A DNA stretch of 37,648 nucleotides from Alphaproteobacteria bacterium (GTDB taxonomy: Bacteria; Pseudomonadota; Alphaproteobacteria; Rhizobiales; Hyphomicrobiaceae). The number at the start of each line of letters is the position of its first letter. Positions within the stretch are counted from its first letter, which is position 1. Below the pieces are notes generated by a model. It was given only the letters and a program-made list of their open reading frames with translations. It was not told the origin of the DNA and ran no database searches. The DNA lies in contig JAGVSR010000162.1 of NCBI GenBank assembly GCA_019137195.1, forward strand, positions 1 to 37,648, given 5' to 3'. Positions 6,622 through 14,128 of the stretch are shown one piece after another. The position numbers and the translations under genes were made by a program.

Positions 6622-7490
6622 AAGCGCTTTCACCGGCCTTCGCAGCGCACCTCGCGAGCGGCACGACGACCCTCGCCTGGTGCTGGCGCCTCACGCGGCG
6701 CGACGGAGTGCGTCAAGGCTTCACCGATCACGACCGTGACATCGACTTCGACGGCACCACCTTCGAGGCCGCGGCCGGCTTTACCGCGAGCGAGATCAAG
6801 GATCAGGTCGGTCTCGGGGTCGACAACCTCGAGGTCACGGGGGCGCTATCGTCTGCAAGCCTCGTCGAGGCTGATCTCGTGGCGGGCCAGTACGACGATG
6901 CGCGTGTCGAGATCTGGAGAGTCAATTGGCAGGAGCCGGCGCAGCGCGTCTTGATGCGCACCGGCAGCCTAGGCGAGGTGAAGCGCGCCGGCGCCACCTT
7001 CGCTGCCGAGGTGCGCGGCCTTGCCCACTACCTGCAGCAGCCTAAGGGTCGAGTATTCCAGTACACCTGCGACGCCGACGTCGGCGACGAGCGCTGCGGC
7101 ATCGACCTCGATACGCCGACCTTCAAGGGAACCGGTGCCGTCGTTGACGCCTCGTCGTCACGGAGCTTCACGGCGAGCGGCCTCGAGGCGTTTGCCAGTG
7201 ACTGGTTCACGCACGGGCTTCTCACGTTCGTGTCGGGTGCAGCCGCGGGACAGAGGATCGAGGTCAAGGAGCACAAGCGGGCCGGCACGACCGTCACGAT
7301 CGAGCTCTGGCAGCCCGCACGCGGACCACTTGTCGCCGGACAGTCGTTCACGCTCACCGCCGGCTGCAGCAAGCATCTCTCGATGTGCCGCGCACGCTTC
7401 TCGAACGCCGTCAACTTCCGGGGGTTCCCGCACATGCCGGGTAACGATTTCCTGGCGCGCATCTCTCGTCCCGGCGCCGCCTCGGACTGA
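6618..7490 (+). CDS. DUF2163 tail hub protein with Fe-S-type cysteines (GTA g13)
   Basis: A 290-residue baseplate hub protein. The N-terminal DUF2163 domain (about 1-160) has LAWCWRLTRRDGV and FTDHDRDIDFDG. The C-terminal BR0599-type domain ends with CRARFSNAVNFRGFPHMPGND. Four cysteines, Cys151 and Cys160 (C-x8-C) plus Cys250 and Cys257 (C-x6-C), have the same paired spacing as the iron-sulfur cysteines I recall for lambda tail tip protein L. It starts in an ATGA overlap with DUF2460 and is followed after 11 nt by the peptidase gene. Confidence 0.92.
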   Translation: MKALSPAFAAHLASGTTTLAWCWRLTRRDGVRQGFTDHDRDIDFDGTTFEAAAGFTASEIKDQVGLGVDNLEVTGALSSASLVEADLVAGQYDDARVEIWRVNWQEPAQRVLMRTGSLGEVKRAGATFAAEVRGLAHYLQQPKGRVFQYTCDADVGDERCGIDLDTPTFKGTGAVVDASSSRSFTASGLEAFASDWFTHGLLTFVSGAAAGQRIEVKEHKRAGTTVTIELWQPARGPLVAGQSFTLTAGCSKHLSMCRARFSNAVNFRGFPHMPGNDFLARISRPGAASD

Positions 7491-7501
7491 GGAAAGTTGT
7501 C

Positions 7502-7933
7502 ATGCAGGACGAGGTCGTCCGCATCGCGCGCACATGGCTCGGCACGCCCTATCACCACCAGGCAAGCCTGAAAGGTGTCGGCACGGACTGCCTGGGCCTC
7601 GTGCGCGGCGTTTGGCGCGAGCTCTACGGCTGCGATGCCGAGGCGCCCCCGCCCTATTCTCGCGACTGGGCGGAGGCCGGTGGCGTCGAGACCATGCTCG
7701 CGGCCGCCGCGCACCACCTTGAGCCAGTCAGGGACGGGAAGGTGGAGGCCGGCGATGTCCTCGTCTTTCGCCTGCGGCCCGGTCTGGTTGCCAAGCACGC
7801 TGGTCTTGCGACGTCGGCGGCGACGTTCATTCACGCCATGGAAGGCGCGCCCGTCGCCGAGGTCGTGCTGACGCCCTGGTGGCAGCGGCGCATCGCAGCC
7901 GTGTTCAAGTTCCCAATCGCCCAATCGAAGTGA
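7502..7933 (+). CDS. NlpC/P60-family tail cell-wall peptidase (GTA g14)
   Basis: A 143-residue cysteine peptidase of the phage NlpC type (TIGR02219-like). It should help the tail tip open host peptidoglycan during DNA delivery. The catalytic Cys30 lies in GTDCLGLVRG, the His in AKHAGL (His99), and His111 in FIHA is the likely third residue. RTWLGTPYHHQ at the start and WWQRRIAAVFKF at the end are typical. The ribosome site GAGGAAAG lies just upstream. The megatron gene follows after 6 nt. Confidence 0.92.
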   Translation: MQDEVVRIARTWLGTPYHHQASLKGVGTDCLGLVRGVWRELYGCDAEAPPPYSRDWAEAGGVETMLAAAAHHLEPVRDGKVEAGDVLVFRLRPGLVAKHAGLATSAATFIHAMEGAPVAEVVLTPWWQRRIAAVFKFPIAQSK

Positions 7934-7939
7934 TCGCGG

Positions 7940-10900
7940 ATGGCTACACTCGCTCTCGCAGCCGTAGGCTCGGCCGTCGGCAGCACGCTGATGCCGGCCG
8001 GAATGACGCTGTTCGGCGCCACGCTCTCGGGCGCGGCCATCGGCGCCCAGGTCGGCGCCTTCGCCGGCTCCTACGTCGATCAGGCATTGTTCGGCGCCTC
8101 GGGACAAGCGCGCACCGTCGAGGGCCCGCGCCTTCGCGAGATGCAGATCACAGGGTCCACCGAAGGAGAGGCCATTCCGCGTCTCTACGGACGGGCTCGG
8201 CTCGGGGGGCAGGTTATTTGGGCGGATGCCATCGAGGAGCGTATCAGCAAGACCAAGTCGGCTCAGTCGAGCGGCAAGGGGGGCTTCAATACGCCGGCTG
8301 GCGGCAACGCCTCGGTCGAGATCGAGTACCAGTACTTCGCGAGCTTCGCCGTGGCGCTTTGCGAAGGAACGATCGGCGGCATTGGCCGCATCTGGGCCGA
8401 CGGCCAGGCCATGAGCCTGTCCAAGATCGTCTATCGCCTGCACAAGGGCAGCGAGCACCAGCCGGCCGACAGCCTGATCGAGGCGAGGCTCGGCGCAGCG
8501 AGTACGCCGGCCTTCCGCGGTCTTGCTTATGTTGTGTTCCAGAGCCTCCCGCTCGCACCCTACGGCAACCGGATCCCCCAGCTCGCTTTCGAGGTCTATA
8601 AGCCAGTCGAGAGTTTCGGCGAGGAGATCAAGGGGATCGTCGTCATCCCCGGCTCGGGCGAGTTCATCTACGCCGACGAGCCGGTCTGGACCGATTTCGG
8701 ACTAGGCCGCAACGAGCCGGCAAACGTTCACACACGCCAGGCGGCGACCGACTGGGCGGCCTCCATCGACCAGCTCGAGGCGACGCTGCCGAACGCGAAA
8801 TCCGCCTCCCTCGTCGTGAGCTGGTTCGGCGACGACCTGAGGGCCGGCGCGTGCAGGATCAAGCCCGGCGTCGAGTTCACGACCAAGACCACTGTGCCGC
8901 TGACGTGGAGCGTCGCAGGCCTCGCGCGAGCCGATGCCCACCTCGTCAGCACGCGCGACGGCAGACCGGCCTACGGCGGCACTCCGTCGGATCAGACGGT
9001 GGTCGCGGCGATTGCGGACCTGAAGGCGCGCGGATTCGACGTCGTGCTGACCCCGTTCGTCCTGATGGACGTGCCCGAGGGCAACGGCCTGCCCGATCCC
9101 TACACCGGGGGCGCCTCGCAGCCGTCCTATCCCTGGCGAGGCCGGATCACGGTCTCGCCGGCACCGGGCCTGCCGGGCAGCCCCGACAAGACTGCGGCCG
9201 CAGCAGTTGAGATTTCTGACTTCGTCGGCAGTGCGGAGGTCGCACACTACGCGATCTCGGGCACGACCGTTCATTACAGTGGTCCCGTCGAATGGTCGTA
9301 CAGGCGCATGGTTCTGCACATGGCCCACCTCGCCAAGGCAGCAGGGGGCGTCGACGCGTTCGTGATCGGCACGGAGCTGAGAGGGCTGACCTGGATCCGG
9401 AGTGCCGCGTCGACCTACCCGTTCGTGTCCGCGCTCGTCGCCCTCGCCGCCGACGTGAAGAGTGTTCTAGGTGCAGGCACCAAGGTCCTCTACGCCGCGG
9501 ATTGGAGCGAGTACTTCGGACACCAGCCTGCCGACGGCACGGGCGACGTCTATTTCCATCTCGACCCCCTGTGGAGCTCGGCATCGATCGACGCCATCGG
9601 CATCGATCTCTATTGGCCGCTGGCCGACTGGCGTGATGGCACGACCCATCTCGACTTCGCGGACGGTGTCCGCTCGCCTTACTCGCTTGCCTATCTCCGT
9701 TCCAACGTCGCGGGCGGCGAAGGCTTCGACTGGTATTACGCATCCGGTTTCGACCGCACGGAGCAGGTCCGGACGCAGATCACCGACAGCGCCGGCAAAC
9801 CGTGGGTGTTCCGCTTCAAGGACATCCGCTCCTGGTGGCAGCACCAGCACTTCAACCGTCCCGGCGGCGTCGAGAGCGTAACCCCGACTGGCTGGGTGCC
9901 GCAGTCGAAGCCGTTCTGGCTCATGGAGGTCGGCTGCCCGGCCGTCGACAAGGGCGCCAACCAGCCGAACGTGTTTGTCGATCCGAAAAGCGCGGAGTCG
10001 GCGGTGCCCTACTTCTCGCGCGGCAGTCGCGACGACCTCATTCAGCGCCGTTATCTGCGGGCCTTGATCCAGGCCTTCGATCCGGCGAGCAGCGGCTACC
10101 TCGCCGGCCTCAATCCCCTGTCGTCGGTGACCGGACAGCGCATGGTCGATCTCTCGCGCGTCCACGTTTATTGCTGGGACGCCCGCCCGTTCCCCGAGTT
10201 TCCTTACAACACCGATGTGTGGGGCGACGGCGACAACTGGCGCCTCGGCCACTGGCTCAATGGCCGGTTCGCAGCGGGCCCCTTGGCAGAGACCGTGCAG
10301 CACGTGCTCACGGACTACGGCTTCACCGACTTCGAGTCCGGCGGCATCGATGGAACCGTGCCCGGGTTCGTCGTCGACCGGATCATGTCGGCCCGAGACG
10401 CGCTTCAGCCGCTCGAGCTCGCCTATTTCTTCGACAGCATCGAAAGCGAGGGTCGCATCGTGTTCCGCATGCGCGGATCCGAGCCGTCCGAGGAGAGTTT
10501 CACTGTCGCGGATCTCGTCGAGACTGCGGCGGATGAGCCGCTCTTCATCTTGACCCGGGGCCAGGAGACGGAGCTGCCCGCCGCCGCCAAGATCACCTAC
10601 ATCACGGGCGCCCGCGATTACCGCCAAGCAGTCGCGGAAACCCGCCGTCTTGCAGGAGGAAGTTCGCGTGTCGCGCAGGCAAGCCTGCCTCTGGTGCTCG
10701 ATCCCGCGCAAGCCGCCGAAATCGCCGGCACGTGGCTGTTCGAGAGCTGGGCCACGCGTGAGCGGGCGAGCTTCTCGCTCCCGCCTTCCGCGCTTGCCCT
10801 TGAGCCGGGCGACAACGTTAGCCTGGACACAGGCGACGGCGCACGCCTCCTTCGCATCACCGAGTTGGCCGAGCACGGGGCGCGCGCCGTCGAGGCCCGC

Positions 10901-11905
10901 TCACTCGATCCAGCTGTCTACGCCGTGCCTCCCGCCGCGCCGCGGGAGAGCGAGGTCATCGATGCCCCGGTAAGCGGCCGTCCGCTCGTCGAGTTCCTCG
11001 ACCTGCCGCTCCTGCGTGGCGACGAGCTGCCGGAATGCGGTTACGTCGCGGCGCTGCAGTCGCCATGGCCCGGAGGCGTGGCAATCTACACCTCCCCGGA
11101 GACAACCGGCTACCAGCTGCGCGCGCTGGCGTCCGCGCCTGCTGTGATGGGCACTATACTCGACCCTATGCCGGCTGGCCCCGAAGGCGTCATGGACCTT
11201 GCCACGCACATCAGGGTCGAGGTTGGCGGCGGAGAGCTGGTTTCGGTTTCGGGGCTTCAGCTGCTCTCCGGAGCAAATGCCGCTGCCGTGCGTAACGAGG
11301 CCGGAGAGTGGGAGGTCTTTCAGTACGCAGCCGCGACTCTGGTCGCTCCCTCGACCTACGAGCTGTCCGGCCTCTTGCGCGGACAGGCCGGCACCGGACA
11401 TGCGATGCGTTCGCCCCTCGCGTCCGGCGCGCGCTTCGTGGCCCTCACGGTGGAAGTCGAGGCCATACCGCTCACTGTCGACGAGCTGCACCTACCCTTG
11501 AGCTGGCGCTTCGGACCTTCGGCCCGAGCCATCGGCGATGTCAGCTACCAGGATCGGCAGCACGCCTTCTCCGGCATCGGTCTGCGGCCGCTCTCTCCCG
11601 TCCACGTGAAAGGCCGGCGTAGCGCCGGCGATCTCATCATCACCTGGATACGCCGCACACGCTTGGGCGGCGACAACTGGGAAGCAGCCGAGGTGCCGCT
11701 GGCCGAGGAGAGCGAGCGCTACGAGGTCGACATCATGAGCGGCACGACCGCTGTGCGCACGCTGAGCGCCAACGAACCATCGGTGGTCTACTCCGCGGCC
11801 GAGCAGATCGCCGACTTCGGTGCGACGCAGCCAGCTTGCACGGTGATTGTCTTCCAGCTCGGTGCCGTCTTCGGCCGCGGTAGTCCTGCAGCAGCCGTCG
11901 TTTGA
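7940..11905 (+). CDS. GTA TIM-barrel megatron / host-recognition tail protein (GTA g15)
   Basis: A 1321-residue baseplate protein. The first 55 residues are a Gly/Ala-rich apolar segment ending YVDQALFG, typical of the family. A TIM-barrel-like glycosidase domain spans roughly 420-740 (RRMVLHMAHLAKAAGGVDAFVIGTELRGLT; later DAIGIDLYWPLADWRDG and WLMEVGCPAVDKGANQPN). A phage-tail_3 (rcc01698-like) domain follows at about 780-950. The C-terminal part contains YELSGLLRGQAGTGHAM and beta-rich repeats. The gene is full length and shows no frameshift. In Rhodobacter GTA this protein forms the tail spike base that contacts the cell. Confidence 0.94.
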   Translation: MATLALAAVGSAVGSTLMPAGMTLFGATLSGAAIGAQVGAFAGSYVDQALFGASGQARTVEGPRLREMQITGSTEGEAIPRLYGRARLGGQVIWADAIEERISKTKSAQSSGKGGFNTPAGGNASVEIEYQYFASFAVALCEGTIGGIGRIWADGQAMSLSKIVYRLHKGSEHQPADSLIEARLGAASTPAFRGLAYVVFQSLPLAPYGNRIPQLAFEVYKPVESFGEEIKGIVVIPGSGEFIYADEPVWTDFGLGRNEPANVHTRQAATDWAASIDQLEATLPNAKSASLVVSWFGDDLRAGACRIKPGVEFTTKTTVPLTWSVAGLARADAHLVSTRDGRPAYGGTPSDQTVVAAIADLKARGFDVVLTPFVLMDVPEGNGLPDPYTGGASQPSYPWRGRITVSPAPGLPGSPDKTAAAAVEISDFVGSAEVAHYAISGTTVHYSGPVEWSYRRMVLHMAHLAKAAGGVDAFVIGTELRGLTWIRSAASTYPFVSALVALAADVKSVLGAGTKVLYAADWSEYFGHQPADGTGDVYFHLDPLWSSASIDAIGIDLYWPLADWRDGTTHLDFADGVRSPYSLAYLRSNVAGGEGFDWYYASGFDRTEQVRTQITDSAGKPWVFRFKDIRSWWQHQHFNRPGGVESVTPTGWVPQSKPFWLMEVGCPAVDKGANQPNVFVDPKSAESAVPYFSRGSRDDLIQRRYLRALIQAFDPASSGYLAGLNPLSSVTGQRMVDLSRVHVYCWDARPFPEFPYNTDVWGDGDNWRLGHWLNGRFAAGPLAETVQHVLTDYGFTDFESGGIDGTVPGFVVDRIMSARDALQPLELAYFFDSIESEGRIVFRMRGSEPSEESFTVADLVETAADEPLFILTRGQETELPAAAKITYITGARDYRQAVAETRRLAGGSSRVAQASLPLVLDPAQAAEIAGTWLFESWATRERASFSLPPSALALEPGDNVSLDTGDGARLLRITELAEHGARAVEARSLDPAVYAVPPAAPRESEVIDAPVSGRPLVEFLDLPLLRGDELPECGYVAALQSPWPGGVAIYTSPETTGYQLRALASAPAVMGTILDPMPAGPEGVMDLATHIRVEVGGGELVSVSGLQLLSGANAAAVRNEAGEWEVFQYAAATLVAPSTYELSGLLRGQAGTGHAMRSPLASGARFVALTVEVEAIPLTVDELHLPLSWRFGPSARAIGDVSYQDRQHAFSGIGLRPLSPVHVKGRRSAGDLIITWIRRTRLGGDNWEAAEVPLAEESERYEVDIMSGTTAVRTLSANEPSVVYSAAEQIADFGATQPACTVIVFQLGAVFGRGSPAAAVV

Positions 11906-11917
11906 TGGATTTGAAGC

Positions 11918-13276
11918 ATGCAACAGCCTCCCTGGCTCGACTATGCCTGGGCCCTGCTCGGCGAACGTGAGCGCTCAGGAGCTCTCGACAATCCTGCCAT
12001 CGTCGCACTCTATCGTGATGCCGGCGCCCCCGGCATAGCCCACGACGAGACGGCTTGGTGCGCCGCGTTCGTGGGCGCCTGCCTCGCCCGCGCAGGCCTC
12101 GTCCCGACGCGCTCCCTGATGGCGCGCTCCTATCTGGCGTGGGGGACGCCGCTCGACGAGGGCCGCCCCGGCGCCGTCGCCGTCTTCTCGCGCGGTGCCG
12201 ATCCTGCGCTCGGCCACGTCGGCTTCCTGATCGGAGAGTGCAAGGGTGGACTTGTCGTTCTCGGCGGAAACCAGGGTGACGCCGTCAGCGTCGCAACCTT
12301 TCCGCGCACGCGCCTTCTTGGCTTTCGCTGGACCGATGCCGGCACGTTCGCACCGGCACAGCCCGCTTCTGCTGCGCCGTCGTCACCCGTCCCGGTGCCG
12401 GATGCCTCACCCGGGCCCTTCGCGACTGCACTCGCCCACGTGCTCGAGATGGAAGGCGGCTGGAGCGATGATCCACACGATCCGGGCGGTCCGACCAATC
12501 AGGGTATCACCTTGAGAGAGTATGCGGCCTGGATGGGCGTATCGCCCGACGCCACCTCGCTCGCCCGACTCAAGGACGAGCTGCGCCACGTCGCACCCGA
12601 GACGGTCCGCGCCATCTATCTTCGCCGCTACTGGCAGCCTGCCAGTTGCGATCTGCTGGTCCCTGCCGTTTCGTTCATGCACTTCGACGCTGCCGTCAAC
12701 CACGGCGTCGGCGGAGCCACGCGCATGCTGCAGGAGGCGGCCGGAGTTGATGCAGACGGCGAGTTCGGCCCCGTCACGCGTCGCGCCCTCGCCGATGCCG
12801 ATCCGGTGCAGCTCATCGGGCGCTACGCTGACATCCGTCGCCGCCGCTATCGCGCGCTTCCCCACTTTTGGCGTTTCGGCAAGGGCTGGCTCAGACGCGT
12901 CGACCATACGCTTGCGCGAGCGCGCACGCTGGCGTCGCGCTCAGCCGCGGCACTCGAGATCTCAACCCAAAAAGGACCTGACACCATGACCAACGAGCCC
13001 ATCGCGCCCGCAACCGCTCAGCAGCCGTCCACGAAGTGGTGGGGCGAGAGCGTCACCATCTGGGGTGCGCTCGTCACCGCGGTTGCCACTGTGCTGCCGG
13101 CCCTCGGCCCGGCTGTCGGTCTCGATCTCACGCCCGAGGCCGTCAAGCTCGCCGGTGACCAGGTGCTGGCCCTCGTCCAGGCTGCGGCCGGTCTCGTCGG
13201 CACCGTCATGACCATCTACGGCCGCTCGCGCGCCTCTGCTCCGCTGGAGCGCCGCCACATCAGCCTCAGGCTCTGA
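11918..13276 (+). CDS. Three-part lysis protein: amidase-like + GH108 muramidase + holin-like tail
   Basis: A 452-residue ORF directly after the megatron. Residues 1-140 resemble the TIGR02594 CHAP/NlpC-like family, with Cys48 in AWCAAFVGACLARAG, His100 in GHVGFL and the Asn of GGNQGDAVSV. A Pro/Ala linker (141-167) follows. Residues 168-335 are a GH108 N-acetylmuramidase, with Glu179 in MEGGW, DPGGPTNQGIT, and a peptidoglycan-binding part with FDAAVNHG and DADGEFGP. Residues 357-452 carry two membrane segments like small phage holins. An internal ribosome site and ATG precede that last part. As I recall, Rhodobacter GTA lysis genes lie at a separate locus. Confidence 0.85.
   Translation: MQQPPWLDYAWALLGERERSGALDNPAIVALYRDAGAPGIAHDETAWCAAFVGACLARAGLVPTRSLMARSYLAWGTPLDEGRPGAVAVFSRGADPALGHVGFLIGECKGGLVVLGGNQGDAVSVATFPRTRLLGFRWTDAGTFAPAQPASAAPSSPVPVPDASPGPFATALAHVLEMEGGWSDDPHDPGGPTNQGITLREYAAWMGVSPDATSLARLKDELRHVAPETVRAIYLRRYWQPASCDLLVPAVSFMHFDAAVNHGVGGATRMLQEAAGVDADGEFGPVTRRALADADPVQLIGRYADIRRRRYRALPHFWRFGKGWLRRVDHTLARARTLASRSAAALEISTQKGPDTMTNEPIAPATAQQPSTKWWGESVTIWGALVTAVATVLPALGPAVGLDLTPEAVKLAGDQVLALVQAAAGLVGTVMTIYGRSRASAPLERRHISLRL
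12971..12976 (+). promoter_or_regulatory. Internal ribosome binding site inside the lysis ORF
   Basis: AAAGGA lies 9 nt upstream of the in-frame ATG at 12986, within a short A-rich patch (CAACCCAAAAAGGACC). This is unusual inside a GC-rich gene. The patch resembles a former intergenic region between a lysozyme gene and a holin gene. Confidence 0.55.
12986..13276 (+). CDS. Holin-like protein from internal start (alternative product)
   Basis: A 96-residue product in the same frame as the lysis ORF: a polar N-terminus (MTNEPIAPATAQQPSTKWWG), a first membrane segment (IWGALVTAVATVLPALG), a short loop with LDLTPEAV, a second membrane segment (VLALVQAAAGLVGTVMTIYG) and a basic tail RSRASAPLERR. 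This is the layout of the small two-helix holins that accompany GH108 endolysins in rhizobial phages. Whether it is made separately, only as a fusion, or both cannot be read from sequence. The ribosome site favours separate synthesis. Confidence 0.55.
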   Translation: MTNEPIAPATAQQPSTKWWGESVTIWGALVTAVATVLPALGPAVGLDLTPEAVKLAGDQVLALVQAAAGLVGTVMTIYGRSRASAPLERRHISLRL

Positions 13277-13279
13277 GGC
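13263..13279 (+). repeat. Hairpin across the lysis gene stop codon
   Basis: Perfect 7-bp stem GCCTCAG (13263-13269) and CTGAGGC (13273-13279) with loop GCT. The TGA stop lies in the right arm. No T-tract follows, so it may protect the 3' end of the GTA transcript or support Rho-dependent ending. Confidence 0.35.
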
Positions 13280-13401
13280 CGGCGCGAGGTCCAGGATCCC
13301 AGGCTGACCTTGCATCTTCTCCATACAACCTGGGCCGGGATTCGAGCCACCCGCTCGCACCGGCTCGGGGGCGGGCGCTAGGCGACACGCGGGCCAGCGG
13401 C

Positions 13402-13409
13402 TATATAAG
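13402..13409 (+). promoter_or_regulatory. Possible -10 region upstream of the response regulator
   Basis: TATATAAG is a rare AT-rich octamer in very GC-rich sequence, 53 bp before the GTG start of the response regulator. No good -35 partner is visible, so this is a weak candidate. Confidence 0.3.
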
Positions 13410-13462
13410 GGCAGCTGGCGCCGGCATGGCGCATGTCGGGCCCGTGGCTCACTGGAGATCTC

Positions 13463-14128
13463 GTGCGCATTCTCGTCGTCGAGGACGATAAGGACCTGAA
13501 CCGGCAGCTCGTTGCCGCCCTGTCGGGGGCAGGCTACGCCGTCGATACCGCGCTCGATGGCGAGGAGGGACATTTCCTGGGCGACACCGAGCCCTATGAT
13601 GTCGTGATCCTCGACATCGGCCTCCCGAAGATGGACGGTCTTTCGGTGCTGGAGGCCTGGCGGCGTTCGAAGCGCAATATGCCTGTCATCATCCTGACGG
13701 CACGTGACCGGTGGAGCGACAAGGTCGCCGGCATGGACGCTGGCGCGGACGACTATCTCGCCAAGCCGTTCCACATGGAGGAGCTGCTCGCTCGCGTGCG
13801 CGCCCAGCTCCGCCGTGCGTCCGGCCATGCAAAGAGCGAGATCGAATGTGGCCCTCTGCGGCTCGACACCAAGACGGCACGCGTCACCTGCGACGGCCAG
13901 CAGGTCAAGCTCACGTCCCACGAGTACCGGCTGCTCGCCTACCTGATGCACCACAGGAACCGCGTGGTCTCGCGCACCGAGCTCGTAGAGCACCTCTATG
14001 AGCAGGACTTCGACCGCGACAGCAACACCATAGAGGTGTTCATCGGCCGCTTGCGCAAGAAGATTCCCGCCGAAGTCATCGAGACCGTGCGCGGTCTTGG
14101 CTATCGGATGAATATCGGCGAGCAATGA
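13463..14128 (+). CDS. OmpR/PhoP-family response regulator
   Basis: A 221-residue two-domain regulator. The receiver (1-115) has the acidic pocket Glu7/Asp8/Asp9, phospho-acceptor Asp51 in VILDIGLP, Thr79 and Lys101 in AKPF. A winged-helix DNA-binding domain (about 125-218) has TSHEYRLLAYL, FIGRLRKKI and TVRGLGYRM. The GTG at 13463 fits the family start and has GGAGA a few nt upstream. An ATG at 13433 would add ten unconserved residues. It overlaps the kinase gene by ATGA. With that kinase it resembles the rhizobial FeuPQ/PhoPQ group, but the exact pair name is not certain. Confidence 0.92.
   Translation: MRILVVEDDKDLNRQLVAALSGAGYAVDTALDGEEGHFLGDTEPYDVVILDIGLPKMDGLSVLEAWRRSKRNMPVIILTARDRWSDKVAGMDAGADDYLAKPFHMEELLARVRAQLRRASGHAKSEIECGPLRLDTKTARVTCDGQQVKLTSHEYRLLAYLMHHRNRVVSRTELVEHLYEQDFDRDSNTIEVFIGRLRKKIPAEVIETVRGLGYRMNIGEQ

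Noticed and set aside
7028-10876. Long minus-strand frames opposite the hub and megatron genes (7028-8458 and 9467-10876)
   Set aside because: Shadows of well-supported plus-strand tail genes in GC-rich codon usage.
182-13276. Active temperate prophage
   Set aside because: No integrase, repressor, replication genes or att repeats within the visible cluster, and gene order and content follow a GTA.
12962-14125. 387-residue minus-strand frame opposite the holin-like tail and response regulator
   Set aside because: Overlaps a clear OmpR-type regulator; composition is typical of an antisense frame.
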